Shown here: positions 17,592-26,767 of the stretch, in pieces
How positions within the stretch are numbered: position 1 is the stretch's first letter
Layout of the letters: each line of letters begins with the position of its first letter
NCBI GenBank assembly: GCA_963777665.1
Contig: CAVZRJ010000002.1
Location: forward strand, 26,865-90,864
DNA length: 64,000 bases
From: Bog-756 sp963777665
GTDB lineage: Bacteria > Actinomycetota > Acidimicrobiia > Acidimicrobiales > RAAP-2
Direction of reading: 5' to 3'
Translations under genes and position numbers: made by a program
The notes under the pieces: model-generated
Told to the model about the DNA's origin: nothing
Databases searched by the model: none
Seen by the model: the letters and a program-made list of their open reading frames with translations, nothing else

Positions 17592-19260
17592 ATGGAGTTC
17601 AATCTCGCAGATCTCTATGAGTGCGTCGCCGCTCGGGTCCCCGATCGCGAGGTCGTGGTCTGGCGTGACACCAGACTGACCTTTCGTCAGCTCGACGAGC
17701 GGGCCAACCGTCTCGCCCACGGACTCGAAGGCCTGGGCCTGGGTACCCATGACCATGTCGGCGTGCTCATGTACAGCCGCCCCGAGTATCTCGAGACGAT
17801 GGTGGCGACGTACAAGGTTCGCGCCGTGCCCATCAATGTCAACTATCGCTACGTGACCGAGGAGCTGGCCTACCTCTTCGACGACGCCGAGCTTCGGGCG
17901 CTCGTGGTCGAGGCGAGCTTTGCGCCGGTCGTGGCGCCCGATTCTCGACCGACTGCCCCGCCTCGACCACCTGATCGTGGTCGATGATGGTTCGGGTGGT
18001 GGGACAGCACTGCCCGACGCCCTCGCCTACGAGGCATTTCTCGCCGCCAACTCCCCGTCGGCCGGCTTCGGACCCCGATCCTCCGATGACGTCTACGTCG
18101 CGTACACCGGAGGGACGACGGGAAGTCCCAAAGGGGTCGTCTGGCGACACGAGGACATCTTCTTCGCCACCATGACGCCCGGAGTCGTCGTGGAACGGCC
18201 CGAGGATGTCGGCGACAACGCGGTCGCCCCCATACACCCGCGGTTGGCGGCGCTGGCTGAGATGGGCGTTCCGGTGCCGGATATCTTCGTCTCCTACGCC
18301 CTCGGCCCGCTCATGCACGTGAGCGGGCATTGGTCGGCGTGGGGAGCGATGCTCAGCGGTGGTCGCGCCATCCTGCACCCGAATCGCACGATGGAAGCCG
18401 AAACCGTTCTCGAGGTGGTGGATCAGGAGCAGGTCACCATGCTGACCATCGTTGGTGACTCCATGGGCCGCCCGATTGTCGACGCGATCGATGCGGACCC
18501 CGGGCGCCACGACGCCACGTCGGTCCTCATGCTCGGGTCGGGGGGGAGCATCCTGTCCGTCGACGTGAAGGACCGGCTCTTCGTCGGGTTCCCTTCGGCC
18601 ATGGTGCTGACCGAGGCCATCGGTTCGTCCGAGTCACCGGCCCAGGCTCTCTCGATCACCGTCCGGGGGCAGGGCGCGGCACCCGCCCTCCGGTTCAGCG
18701 CCGACGAGCGGACGACGGTCTTCGATGACGACCTCCGATCCGTGACCCCCGGATCGGGTGCGGTCGGACGGTTGGCCACCAAGGGACGGGTGCCCGTCGG
18801 GTATTACCGTGACGCTGTGAAGTCGGCTCGCACCTTCGTCACCGTGGACGGAGTCCGGTGGGCGCTCCCCGGTGACATGGCCACCATCGACGCCGATGGC
18901 ACCATCCGGCTCCTCGGGCGCGGCTCCATGTGCATCAACACCGGGGGCGAGAAGGTGTACCCCGAGGAGGTCGAAGCCGTGCTGAAGTCCCACCCAACGA
19001 TTGCCGATGCCGTCGTGGTGGGGGTCCCGGACGCTCGATTCGGTGAACGGGTGGTTGCGGTACTCCAGGCGGTCCCGGGAGCACCCGTGCCGGACCTCGA
19101 CGAGATCCAAGCGCATTGCCGGCTCCATCTGGCCGGCCACAAGGTGCCGCGCCAGGTGTTCGCCGTCGACCTGGTTCCCCGGTCCCCGTCGGGTAAGCCC
19201 GACTACCCCTGGGCGAAGGAGGTTGCGCTCTCGGGAGTCGTCGCAGGCGATGGCGGCTGA
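17592..19260 (+). pseudogene. FadD19-like acyl-CoA synthetase (frameshift near 17940)
   Basis: This is an AMP-forming ligase of the steroid side-chain FadD19/FadD17 type. The N-terminal frame starts at ATG 17592 behind AGAGGGAGG and runs through LFDDAELRALVVEA. The next frame resumes with PILDRLPRLDHLIVVDDG. One extra G near 17940 explains the break. Later motifs are all intact: YTGGTTGSPKGVVWRHED, GDSMGRP, LTEAIGSSE, PVGYYRDAVKSARTF, LGRGSMCINTGGEKVYPEEVE, and the catalytic Lys in SPSGKPDYPWAKE. It is the last gene of the thiolase-DUF35-dehydrogenase operon and would activate the acid these enzymes degrade. Confidence 0.85.
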
Positions 19261-19320
19261 GGTTCCGTTTGCACCAGCTCGGCTCCGGCAATTGCGCTCA
19301 GACACGTCAGGTACCGGCTA

Positions 19321-19659
19321 TCACGTCGCCTCTCGAGCTTCTTCGATGGTCAGTTCTGCAGTGGGATCAGCCTCAAGGCGCTCGTCGGAGATCGGCTGAC
19401 CGCTGCGCACCGAATAGCCATAGGTACCGGACTCCATGCGCTCCTCTGCTCGATCAATGGCCACCAGGCGTTCCTGCAGTCCAACCAGGATCGCCTCATC
19501 GGTGCCTTCCTCAGTAAGAGGTTGGGCCGGATCAAACATGTCGCCCGACTGATTCGCCGCAGTTCGGTCGTCCACGGAACCTGCGGCCACATGCGCTATC
19601 AACTCTTCTACTCGAAGACGCTCCGTACGAAGGAGCTCTTTGGCGCGGTTCGTCTGCAT
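19321..19659 (-). CDS. DksA/TraR-like protein lacking zinc-finger cysteines
   Basis: A 112-residue protein with the DksA/TraR layout. An N-terminal helical region (about 1-70) includes EEGTDEAILVGLQERLVAIDRAEERM, followed by a GTYGYSVRSGQPISDERLEADP segment. The latter aligns by eye with the zinc-knuckle part of DksA-family proteins (CxxCGxPI..ERL). All cysteines are replaced and the protein contains none. Family members bind RNA polymerase through the secondary channel. The start at 19659 is chosen for GAGGTG upstream; longer in-frame starts exist. It is convergent with the ligase gene. Confidence 0.78.
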   Translation of the reverse strand: MQTNRAKELLRTERLRVEELIAHVAAGSVDDRTAANQSGDMFDPAQPLTEEGTDEAILVGLQERLVAIDRAEERMESGTYGYSVRSGQPISDERLEADPTAELTIEEAREAT

Positions 19660-19756
19660 TGTCACACCTCGCCTTCTGTGATCCATGTGCGTGCTCTCGA
19701 GAGCACGGCGTTGCACTGCCCGCCGGAGCGACCGAAGCTCAGGGTGCGGCCCTGCT

Positions 19757-20278
19757 TCACTGGGTGACGACGTCGCTCCGGTGGGGCAGCACCCAGTCGG
19801 GGCGGGGGAAGTGGCAGGTGTACCCGTTCGGGTAGTGCTCCAGGTAGTCCTGGTGTTCAGGCTCAGCCTCCCAGAACGGCCCGGCCGGCGTCACCTCGGT
19901 CACCACCTTGCCGGGCCAGAGGCCAGACGCCTCGACGTCGGCGATCGTGTCTTCCGCCACGCGTCGCTGATCGTCGTCGAGGGTGAAGATTGCCGACCGG
20001 TAGCTCGTACCGGTGTCGTTCCCCTGGCGGTTCAGCGTCGTCGGGTCGTGCACCTGAAAGAAGAACTCGAGCAGCTCTCGGTAGGAGGTCTGCTCCGGAT
20101 CGAAGGTGATCTCGATCGCCTCGGCGTGGCCTCGGTGATTGCCGTAGGTTGCGTCGGCGACATCACCGCCGGTGTACCCGACCCGCGTCGAAATGACGCC
20201 CGGACGCCTCCTGATGAGGTCCTGCATGCCCCAGAAGCACCCTCCGGCGAGGATCGCCTTCGCTGTCTGCTCGCTCAT
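19757..20278 (-). CDS. msrA: Peptide methionine-S-sulfoxide reductase MsrA
   Basis: A 173-residue repair enzyme that reduces the S epimer of methionine sulfoxide. The catalytic motif GGCFWG is at residues 12-17. The family patterns VGYTGG, YGNHRGHAEAI, FFQVHDPTTLNRQGNDTGTSYRS and the C-terminal HQDYLEHYPNGYTCHFPRP are all present. The ATG at 20278 has a strong AGGAGGT upstream; the frame is open to 20371 but without support. It lies 34 bases after the CocE-type hydrolase on the same strand. No recycling Cys pair is seen near the C-terminus other than the single Cys in YTCHF. Confidence 0.95.
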   Translation of the reverse strand: MSEQTAKAILAGGCFWGMQDLIRRRPGVISTRVGYTGGDVADATYGNHRGHAEAIEITFDPEQTSYRELLEFFFQVHDPTTLNRQGNDTGTSYRSAIFTLDDDQRRVAEDTIADVEASGLWPGKVVTEVTPAGPFWEAEPEHQDYLEHYPNGYTCHFPRPDWVLPHRSDVVTQ

Positions 20279-20312
20279 TGAGCCACCTCCTCCTCTGTCA
20301 ACCACGAAGATA

Positions 20313-22748
20313 TCAACCGGTCGGTCCTGCTTGGTTGCCTTCGGCCTGATAGGCACGGCACGGTTCCCCACGCAGGGAGGGACACGCCGGCAACGTCGAG
20401 GTGGCCGGCACCCCGCTCACGACGTCGACCACGAGCGCTGAATCAGCCTGGCCACCGATGCCCACTGTGCTGTGCTGGCCATGGTCCAAGGTGGCGAACT
20501 CCCAGACGGGCCGGTCACCACCCGGAGCGGAGATGACCAGTCGCATCTCCGTACCTGGCCGGAAGGTGTGGACGATCGGATCGATCGGGACCTTCACCAA
20601 GGAGTAGGTGTTGGACGACAGCCTCTTGGCGTCGCCAGCCGTATAGGTGGGTTTGGTGAACAACGACGTCGAGAGCGCATCGATCTGGTTCGAACTTCGC
20701 AAGAAGCCAGAGGTGACGTACTCCTCCTCGTGCGATGACGGCCGGACCTCGGTAATCGTGGCTTGGAAGTCCTCGACCGGTGTCGATGCCTTCACCCACA
20801 GGTCGAGTGTTGCCGGGCCTGCGATGGTGGTGGCGCTTGTGAACGGTGCGGTCTGAAAGGCGATCCCGTCGCCGGCGGGCACGGGCGTCCAGTCCCAGTC
20901 GGGGGCGGCCGCCCACGCGTTCCCGTTGGGTGGCAGGCTGGTCAACGGCCGCGCTCCCGGATCCAGGGTGAACGTCGTGCCGGACGTCACCGCCGGGGCG
21001 GCGACACCGAGAGCGCCGTTGTCACCGAAGTGGAGTGTTTCGGTGGTACCTGCCGGGGGCCAGCTGGAGAAGTCCGCCGAATAGGTGGACTCGATGGCCC
21101 CCGGGCCGGCTGCCCCGGCACCGTTGTCGAAGAGTGCACGTACCAGAGGCGTCTGGGTGGCGAACTCCGTCTGCGCTGTGGCGACGTTCGGCGCCTGGGT
21201 GAACCGGATCGCCGGAAGTGGTGCCTGGCTCGAGATGCCGGAAGCGAATGCGGTGAACTTGTCGAGGAACTCTGCGGCCAGGACGCCCGGTTCAGTCGGG
21301 ACCTTGCGGGCCACGTAGATGTCGAGGAACTCCAGCCAGCGGCTCATGGTCTGGGGGTCGGTCGAATCGATGTGCCCACCGTTGACCATGTTGGCGAAGA
21401 GCGGTGTGGTGGTTGGGATGGCATCGATCAACGCCGGCCACTGCGGGCCGGTCTGCTCATCCTGGAGTGCGCCGGAGAGAAAGACCGGCACGGTGACGTG
21501 GCTGGCCCACACGGTCATGGATCGGCGATCGAAGAGGGAGGCCGAGCGCCCCGGCCCGACGCCCGGGGCGACCATCTGGGGCCCGACCAGGTGGACGAGG
21601 CCCTCCGACTGGTTGTGGAGGGCCTGATCGGCCAGGCAGGTGGACGTTCCGTTCCGGCTGGCTGCCAGCTCGGCGTCGATCTCGTAGTACGTCCAGGGCT
21701 GGCCGACGTTGGCCACCGGCGTGGTGGATCTCCTCACCAGGCGACCGTCGCCGTAGAAGGCGGCCGGCTTGGCATCGTCGATACGGGCATTGATCCAGCT
21801 GGCGGCGAAACCGTCGTTGTAGATCCCTCCGGGGTATCCGGTCGAGAAGAGATCGTCGGTCGGGCTCATCGGTGTGATGGCAGCGAGACCGGGAGGGTCG
21901 GTGCCCGCCGCGGGCAACTGGGAGAGCCCTGAGTAGCTGATGCCGACCATGCCGACCGCGTGGTGGGCCACCCAGGCCTGGTGGGCCACGATCTCGACGG
22001 CATCGTAGGCGTCGTAGTCCGACGGGTAGCCGAGGAGATCGAAGGCTCCGCCCGAACAGCCGGTGCCCCGCATCTGAAGGCTCACGGTGGCGAATCCGGA
22101 CACCCGGGCCAGGACCGATCCCACGGCTGTTGCGGTATCAGGCAGCAGATGCGGATCGCCACAGTCCGTGCAGTTGGTATGGAGGGCTTCGGAGAGGAAG
22201 GTCGGGATGGGGTCGGTGGGTCCGGCGACGTTGTACCCGGAGTACTCGATGACCGTCGGACACGGGCTCGACGCCGAACAGGTCTCACCGTAGGGGTAGC
22301 GAACGGTGGCGGCCAGCTCAATGCCGTCCCTCATGGCGATGTAGTTCAACCCCTGGTGCATGGGTTGGCCCGTGTAGAGAGGGGAGTCGACGGCCGGGTC
22401 GTGGCCCGGCGCCAGCACGGAGAACGGGGGGGTGGTCTGGCCCGTGGTCTCATCGTTCCACTGATAGTCCGCTCCCGGCGAGAGGTTGCGGACGATCAGC
22501 GATCCGAGGGCGTCGGCTGTGGAGGAGCTGCCAGCCTCGGACACCGCCGACCCGTGTTCCAGGAGCGTGATGTGGTCACCCGGGCCGGCCGCAGTCAGCC
22601 AGGCCTCGTCGACCGAGCCACTGCCTCGCAGGTCCGGATGTTTGGTGCCACCGGCCGTCCCGGTCGAGGACAGGACGACCCCCACGATGGCCGCGATCAC
22701 CGCAACGATCACGACGATGGCGACCGCGGCCCGACTCCTGGTTCCCAC
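20313..22748 (-). CDS. CocE/NonD-family (Xaa-Pro dipeptidyl-peptidase-like) hydrolase, exported
   Basis: A serine hydrolase of about 811 residues. An N-terminal membrane/signal segment (AAVAIVVIVAVIAAIVGVVL) is followed by a small beta domain. The alpha/beta-hydrolase core carries the nucleophile motif GISYSG and the acid/His region near NGGHIDSTDP. The C-terminal jelly-roll (about 540-811) is typical of S15/CocE proteins. Members cleave acyl esters such as cocaine, or X-Pro peptides; the substrate here is unknown and action outside the cytoplasm is likely. GTG 22748 behind GGGGGAA is preferred; the frame opens at 22805. Several Cys pairs fit an exported protein. Confidence 0.85.
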   Translation of the reverse strand: MGTRSRAAVAIVVIVAVIAAIVGVVLSSTGTAGGTKHPDLRGSGSVDEAWLTAAGPGDHITLLEHGSAVSEAGSSSTADALGSLIVRNLSPGADYQWNDETTGQTTPPFSVLAPGHDPAVDSPLYTGQPMHQGLNYIAMRDGIELAATVRYPYGETCSASSPCPTVIEYSGYNVAGPTDPIPTFLSEALHTNCTDCGDPHLLPDTATAVGSVLARVSGFATVSLQMRGTGCSGGAFDLLGYPSDYDAYDAVEIVAHQAWVAHHAVGMVGISYSGLSQLPAAGTDPPGLAAITPMSPTDDLFSTGYPGGIYNDGFAASWINARIDDAKPAAFYGDGRLVRRSTTPVANVGQPWTYYEIDAELAASRNGTSTCLADQALHNQSEGLVHLVGPQMVAPGVGPGRSASLFDRRSMTVWASHVTVPVFLSGALQDEQTGPQWPALIDAIPTTTPLFANMVNGGHIDSTDPQTMSRWLEFLDIYVARKVPTEPGVLAAEFLDKFTAFASGISSQAPLPAIRFTQAPNVATAQTEFATQTPLVRALFDNGAGAAGPGAIESTYSADFSSWPPAGTTETLHFGDNGALGVAAPAVTSGTTFTLDPGARPLTSLPPNGNAWAAAPDWDWTPVPAGDGIAFQTAPFTSATTIAGPATLDLWVKASTPVEDFQATITEVRPSSHEEEYVTSGFLRSSNQIDALSTSLFTKPTYTAGDAKRLSSNTYSLVKVPIDPIVHTFRPGTEMRLVISAPGGDRPVWEFATLDHGQHSTVGIGGQADSALVVDVVSGVPATSTLPACPSLRGEPCRAYQAEGNQAGPTG

Positions 22749-22871
22749 TACCGTTCCCCCGGTCTGGATCACACGTCTCTCGAGGACGTGGCCCCTGTAG
22801 AACACGTCACCGCATGCCCGGGTGGCGGGCGGAATCCGTGCTCACCGGAGCCCGATGGTACTCGGTGACGG

Positions 22872-24080
22872 TCAGGCGGCCTCGTCGAATCCCATGAGGC
22901 GGTTGAGGTTGCCTCCCATGACCTTCTTGATGTCCACGTCGGGCAGTCCTTCGAGATCATCGACGAACGTGATCGGATCGGACATCCCTTCGGGATGTGG
23001 GTAGTCGGAACCGAAGAGCACCCGGTCGGCTCCGAGCAGGCCGATCAGTCCCTTCGGGTCCTCCTCGTGGAACGGGTGGACGTAGATGTTCCTCTTGAAC
23101 ACGTCCACCGGGTTCTCGTCGAAGCTGCTGGGGGCATGGACCCAGGCGTGCGCCATGTCGGCGAGCAGGGGACGGACCCAATTGCTCCCGTTCTCCACCG
23201 GAGTGAACTTGAGGGTCGGGAAGCGCGAGCAGAGGCCGTGTCCCACGAGCGAAGCCACGGTGTCGATGATCGGCCGGCCCTGATGGCCGGTGATGGCCTG
23301 GAAGCCAGATCCGCCCTTGAACGGCGTCATCTCGCCGTCCTGGACGCCCTCCCACTCGTTGGTGTACCGCTGGTAGCCACTGTCCGAGGCGTGCATCCCG
23401 ACCAGGATGTCGGCCTCGGCCACGCGCTTCCAGAACGGATCGAACTCCGGCAGGGCCGGCGATCGTGGGCCCATGAATCCCCACGCCGGTGCGGGGCGGA
23501 TGAGGACGATGCGCGCACCTCGCTCCATCACCCAATCCAACTCCTCGACTGCCCGGTCGACGATGCCCAAGTGGATGACCGGGGTGGGGAACATCCGGTT
23601 CTCGTAGTTGAAGGTCCAGTGTTCGTGCATCCATTCGTTGAGGGCATGCACCACTGCATGGACGGCAGGCGGATTGCTCCGGATGCGCTCCTCGAGCAGG
23701 CTTGCAAGGGTCGGCCACATGAGTGCGCGGTCCAGGCCCAACTCGTCCATGAGCTCGAGGCGGGGTTCGGGGTCGGAGAAGCCGGGCAGGGCGTCAATGG
23801 CTCTCCCGAGGATCTCCCGGCGGGACTTTCCCTCGGGGTTTCCGCTCCTGAAGTACTCCTCCTGGGCACCGGGAGCGGCCACCCGCTCGAATGTCGGATT
23901 GGGGATGTAGTCGCTGATCACGTTGTTGACGGCGATCTTCGTCCGGCCGTCGACCTGCACGTACTTGATGAGGCCGGAGTATTCGGCGGGCAGGTACTTG
24001 GTGAACGCCTCGGGCCGCTCGTACATGTGGTTGTCGGCGTCGAAGACCGGGAAGTCGAGCTTACGTGAGGGCATGTCCAT
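22872..24080 (-). CDS. Amidohydrolase-family (amidohydrolase 2) metal-dependent hydrolase
   Basis: A 402-residue TIM-barrel protein of the amidohydrolase 2 group, which includes decarboxylases and hydrolases. The N-terminal FDADNHMYE replaces the usual DxHxH metal site with DADNH. Later come VGMHASDSGY and the C-terminal LFGSDYPHPEGM with the conserved Asp. Actinobacterial homologues of this type occur in large paralogue sets near fatty-acid and steroid genes. ATG 24080 with AAGGAG five bases upstream is chosen over 24125. It sits upstream of the CocE-type hydrolase with a 123-bp gap. Substrate unknown. Confidence 0.85.
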   Translation of the reverse strand: MDMPSRKLDFPVFDADNHMYERPEAFTKYLPAEYSGLIKYVQVDGRTKIAVNNVISDYIPNPTFERVAAPGAQEEYFRSGNPEGKSRREILGRAIDALPGFSDPEPRLELMDELGLDRALMWPTLASLLEERIRSNPPAVHAVVHALNEWMHEHWTFNYENRMFPTPVIHLGIVDRAVEELDWVMERGARIVLIRPAPAWGFMGPRSPALPEFDPFWKRVAEADILVGMHASDSGYQRYTNEWEGVQDGEMTPFKGGSGFQAITGHQGRPIIDTVASLVGHGLCSRFPTLKFTPVENGSNWVRPLLADMAHAWVHAPSSFDENPVDVFKRNIYVHPFHEEDPKGLIGLLGADRVLFGSDYPHPEGMSDPITFVDDLEGLPDVDIKKVMGGNLNRLMGFDEAA

Positions 24081-24246
24081 TGGCTCCTTGCTGGCAATCG
24101 GACCCGAATCCGATCGTGACACCATGATAGACGGCGCCCAGGACCAGATAGTCGGGGCGCCCGGACGTTCCTCGATCGCACCGGAATCGGAAGGCGATCC
24201 GCGGTCAGGCGGTCAGTCCTGGTCGCAGGGCGGCCTCAGCACCGCC

Positions 24247-25344
24247 TCATCGTCCGAGGTGGGCCAGGACGTCTGCCAGTCGGCGAATGTCGGCATCGGT
24301 ATGCGCGGCTGAGAGTGTGACTCGCAATCGTGAAGTACCAGGTGGAACAGTCGGTGGTCGTATCGCGGGGACGAGCAGTCCTGATTCCAGGAGACGCTCG
24401 GCTGCATCGATCGCACTCGCCTCGTCCCCCAGGACGACCGGGACGATCGGCGACGGGTGTCCCGGCCGAATGGCGCAGATGTTCTGGCGCAACCTGTCCC
24501 GCAGCTCGTCACCTTCCCGCGAACGGCAGACGCCCACGGCAACGAGGGCGGCCGCCGCTGAGGCGGGCGCCAGAGCTGTCGTGAAGATGAATGATCTGGC
24601 CCGATTGACCAGGAGATCCATCCATGATCGCGGACCTGCCAGATATCCCCCTTGCGAGCCGAGGGCCTTCGAGAGCGTGCCGACGCGAAGGCAGGCAACG
24701 CCGGGATCAGGTGCCTCGATGTCGAAGACCAGGTGAGCGTCGTCCAGGATGAGCAACGCACCGTACGTACCGCAGAGTTCGGAGAGGGAGTGTACCGGGG
24801 CGACATCTCCATCCATCGAGAAGACGGAGTCGGACACAACGACGACCCGACCGGGTGCAGTACGAACCAACTCACGGGCATGATCGACATCGCCATGGCG
24901 ATACACCGTGGTCTCCGCGTGGGCAAGGCGTGCTGCATCGATGATCGAGGCGTGATTGAGCTCATCGGAGACGATCCGGGCACCAGCGCCGAAGGTGGTG
25001 AGAGCGGCGATGTTGGCCTGGTAACCGGTGGGAACGACCAATGCCGCTTCCGTTCCCCGCCAGCGAGCGAGGGCCCCTTCCAATTCGGCGTGAACGGGTC
25101 GGCAGCCGACGATGAGGCGCGAGGCACCGGCCCCGGCACCCCAGCGTGTCAGGGCCTCCTTGGCGGCCGCCACGACGGCCCTGTGTTGGGAGAGGCCGAG
25201 GTAGTCGTTGGATGCGAAGGACACCACGCGGCGACCGTCCGTGAGGAGGTGCTCCGGACCGCCGCCGTCCAGGGATCGCAGCTCGCGCCAGCGTCCCGCC
25301 CCCCGAATCTCCGCCTGCTGCTCGGCAACCCACCGATCCCACAT
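24247..25344 (-). CDS. bioF: 8-amino-7-oxononanoate synthase
   Basis: A 365-residue PLP-dependent alpha-oxoamine synthase that condenses pimeloyl thioester with alanine in biotin synthesis. Seen are FASNDYLGLS, GAGASRLIVG, the SVFSMDGDVAP strand, DDAH (with Asp for PLP) and the Schiff-base Lys in GTLSKALGSQGGY. The ATG at 25344 shares one base with the bioA stop (TGATG), indicating translational coupling. A GTG one codon earlier is possible. bioB and bioD are not in the window. Confidence 0.93.
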   Translation of the reverse strand: MWDRWVAEQQAEIRGAGRWRELRSLDGGGPEHLLTDGRRVVSFASNDYLGLSQHRAVVAAAKEALTRWGAGAGASRLIVGCRPVHAELEGALARWRGTEAALVVPTGYQANIAALTTFGAGARIVSDELNHASIIDAARLAHAETTVYRHGDVDHARELVRTAPGRVVVVSDSVFSMDGDVAPVHSLSELCGTYGALLILDDAHLVFDIEAPDPGVACLRVGTLSKALGSQGGYLAGPRSWMDLLVNRARSFIFTTALAPASAAAALVAVGVCRSREGDELRDRLRQNICAIRPGHPSPIVPVVLGDEASAIDAAERLLESGLLVPAIRPPTVPPGTSRLRVTLSAAHTDADIRRLADVLAHLGR

Positions 25345-26639
25345 CACCGGCAGACGGTGTCCAGTGATGCTTCGAGTACATCAGCGATGCGATCCATCTC
25401 GTTCGCAGTCGTGGTGAGCATCGGCATGACGACGACGACATTCCCCAGCGGCCGTAGCAACACGCCCGCATCGACTGCAGCTGCGCAGACGGTGCGCCCC
25501 AGTCGTCGGTCCGTCCCAGGGGATGCCAGTTCGATGCCGGCCATGAGCCCACACAACCGAACATCGGCGACTGCCGGGTGACGAGAGATGTCCGTGAGCC
25601 GCTCCCGTAGCTGCTCGGACCGAGCCCTCACGTTCTCGAGGACACGCCACTCGGTCAACAGCTCGAGGTGGCGTCGGGCGACTGCCGCCGCCAAGGCATT
25701 TCCGCCGAAGCTGTGACCGTGGTAGAGGGTCGTCTCTCCCAAGTCCTCGCCGAGGAACGCATCCGCGACCCGACCCGACGCGGTGGTTGCGCTCATCGGT
25801 AGATACCCGGCGCTGAGACCCTTACCCAGGCACAGGAGGTCGGGACGCAGCTCGCACTGCTCCGATGCGAACAGCGTTCCCGTTCGTCCGAAGCCGGTGG
25901 CGACCTCGTCGCAGATCAGCAGGACACCCGCCTCCTGGCAGGCCCGGCCGAACTCCCGGACATCCTCCGTTTCGGCCACGTACATACCTGCTGCGCCCTG
26001 CACCAACGGCTCGATGACGACCGCGGCAAGCTCATTGGCGTGGGCCGCCAGGACGCTCTCAGCCACCTTGCGCCAATCGGCTGACCGATAGCCGGGCGTG
26101 CGTATCACGCCGGGGAAGCGCAGGGGATCGAAGAGGTCCGTGCCGAACCCTCCGGCACCCACCGAGAGCGCACCGATCGTGTCACCGTGATAGGCGTCGC
26201 CGAGGACCAGGTATCTGGTCCGCCCGGAGTCTCCTTGATTCCACCAGAACTGGAAGGCGATCTTGAGGGCTTGCTCGACCGCGGCAGCGCCGTCTGACGC
26301 GAAGAGGAACCGGGCGTCGTCGACCGGTACCACCACGGCAAGCGCTTCGGCCAACTCGACCACCGCGGTGTTGCCGTTGCCCAACATCGTCGTATGAGCG
26401 ACCCGGTCGAGCTGGTCGCGCAGAGCGGCGTCCAGTTCGGGGACCCGGTGGCCAAGGGTGGTCACCCACAGACTCGAGATGGCGTCGAGATAGCGGGTCC
26501 CGTCGACGTCGATGAGCTCCCTGCCTTCGGCTCGCTCCACCATGATCGGACGGTTGCTCGCAAAGGTCGCCATCTGGGTGAATCCGTGCCACACATGTGC
26601 CCGGTCGCGCTCTACCCAAGCGCTCGCGTCCTCGGGCAT
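25344..26639 (-). CDS. bioA: Adenosylmethionine-8-amino-7-oxononanoate aminotransferase
   Basis: A 431-residue class III aminotransferase that converts 8-amino-7-oxononanoate to 7,8-diaminononanoate using SAM. Key stretches: HVWHGFTQMATF, ISSLWVTTLGH, FASDGAAAVEQALK, GDAYHGDTIGALS, LICDEVATGFGRTG and the Lys in LGKGLSAGYLP. Following these, TTLYHGHSFGGNALA is typical of BioA. The ATG at 26639 starts MPEDASAWVERD; the much longer open frame to 27440 is antisense noise. It is directly followed by bioF (TGATG). Confidence 0.93.
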   Translation of the reverse strand: MPEDASAWVERDRAHVWHGFTQMATFASNRPIMVERAEGRELIDVDGTRYLDAISSLWVTTLGHRVPELDAALRDQLDRVAHTTMLGNGNTAVVELAEALAVVVPVDDARFLFASDGAAAVEQALKIAFQFWWNQGDSGRTRYLVLGDAYHGDTIGALSVGAGGFGTDLFDPLRFPGVIRTPGYRSADWRKVAESVLAAHANELAAVVIEPLVQGAAGMYVAETEDVREFGRACQEAGVLLICDEVATGFGRTGTLFASEQCELRPDLLCLGKGLSAGYLPMSATTASGRVADAFLGEDLGETTLYHGHSFGGNALAAAVARRHLELLTEWRVLENVRARSEQLRERLTDISRHPAVADVRLCGLMAGIELASPGTDRRLGRTVCAAAVDAGVLLRPLGNVVVVMPMLTTTANEMDRIADVLEASLDTVCR

Positions 26640-26767
26640 GGCGCGAAATCGTAGTGGCTCATCGAGAGACGCGAAAGCGCTGCGTTGTCGAACCGGGCCC
26701 ACCTCCGACTGTCGCGCTGTGCGAAGTGCACCACCGCCATGAGCCAAGGACGGTTCGACCGGTCGGG

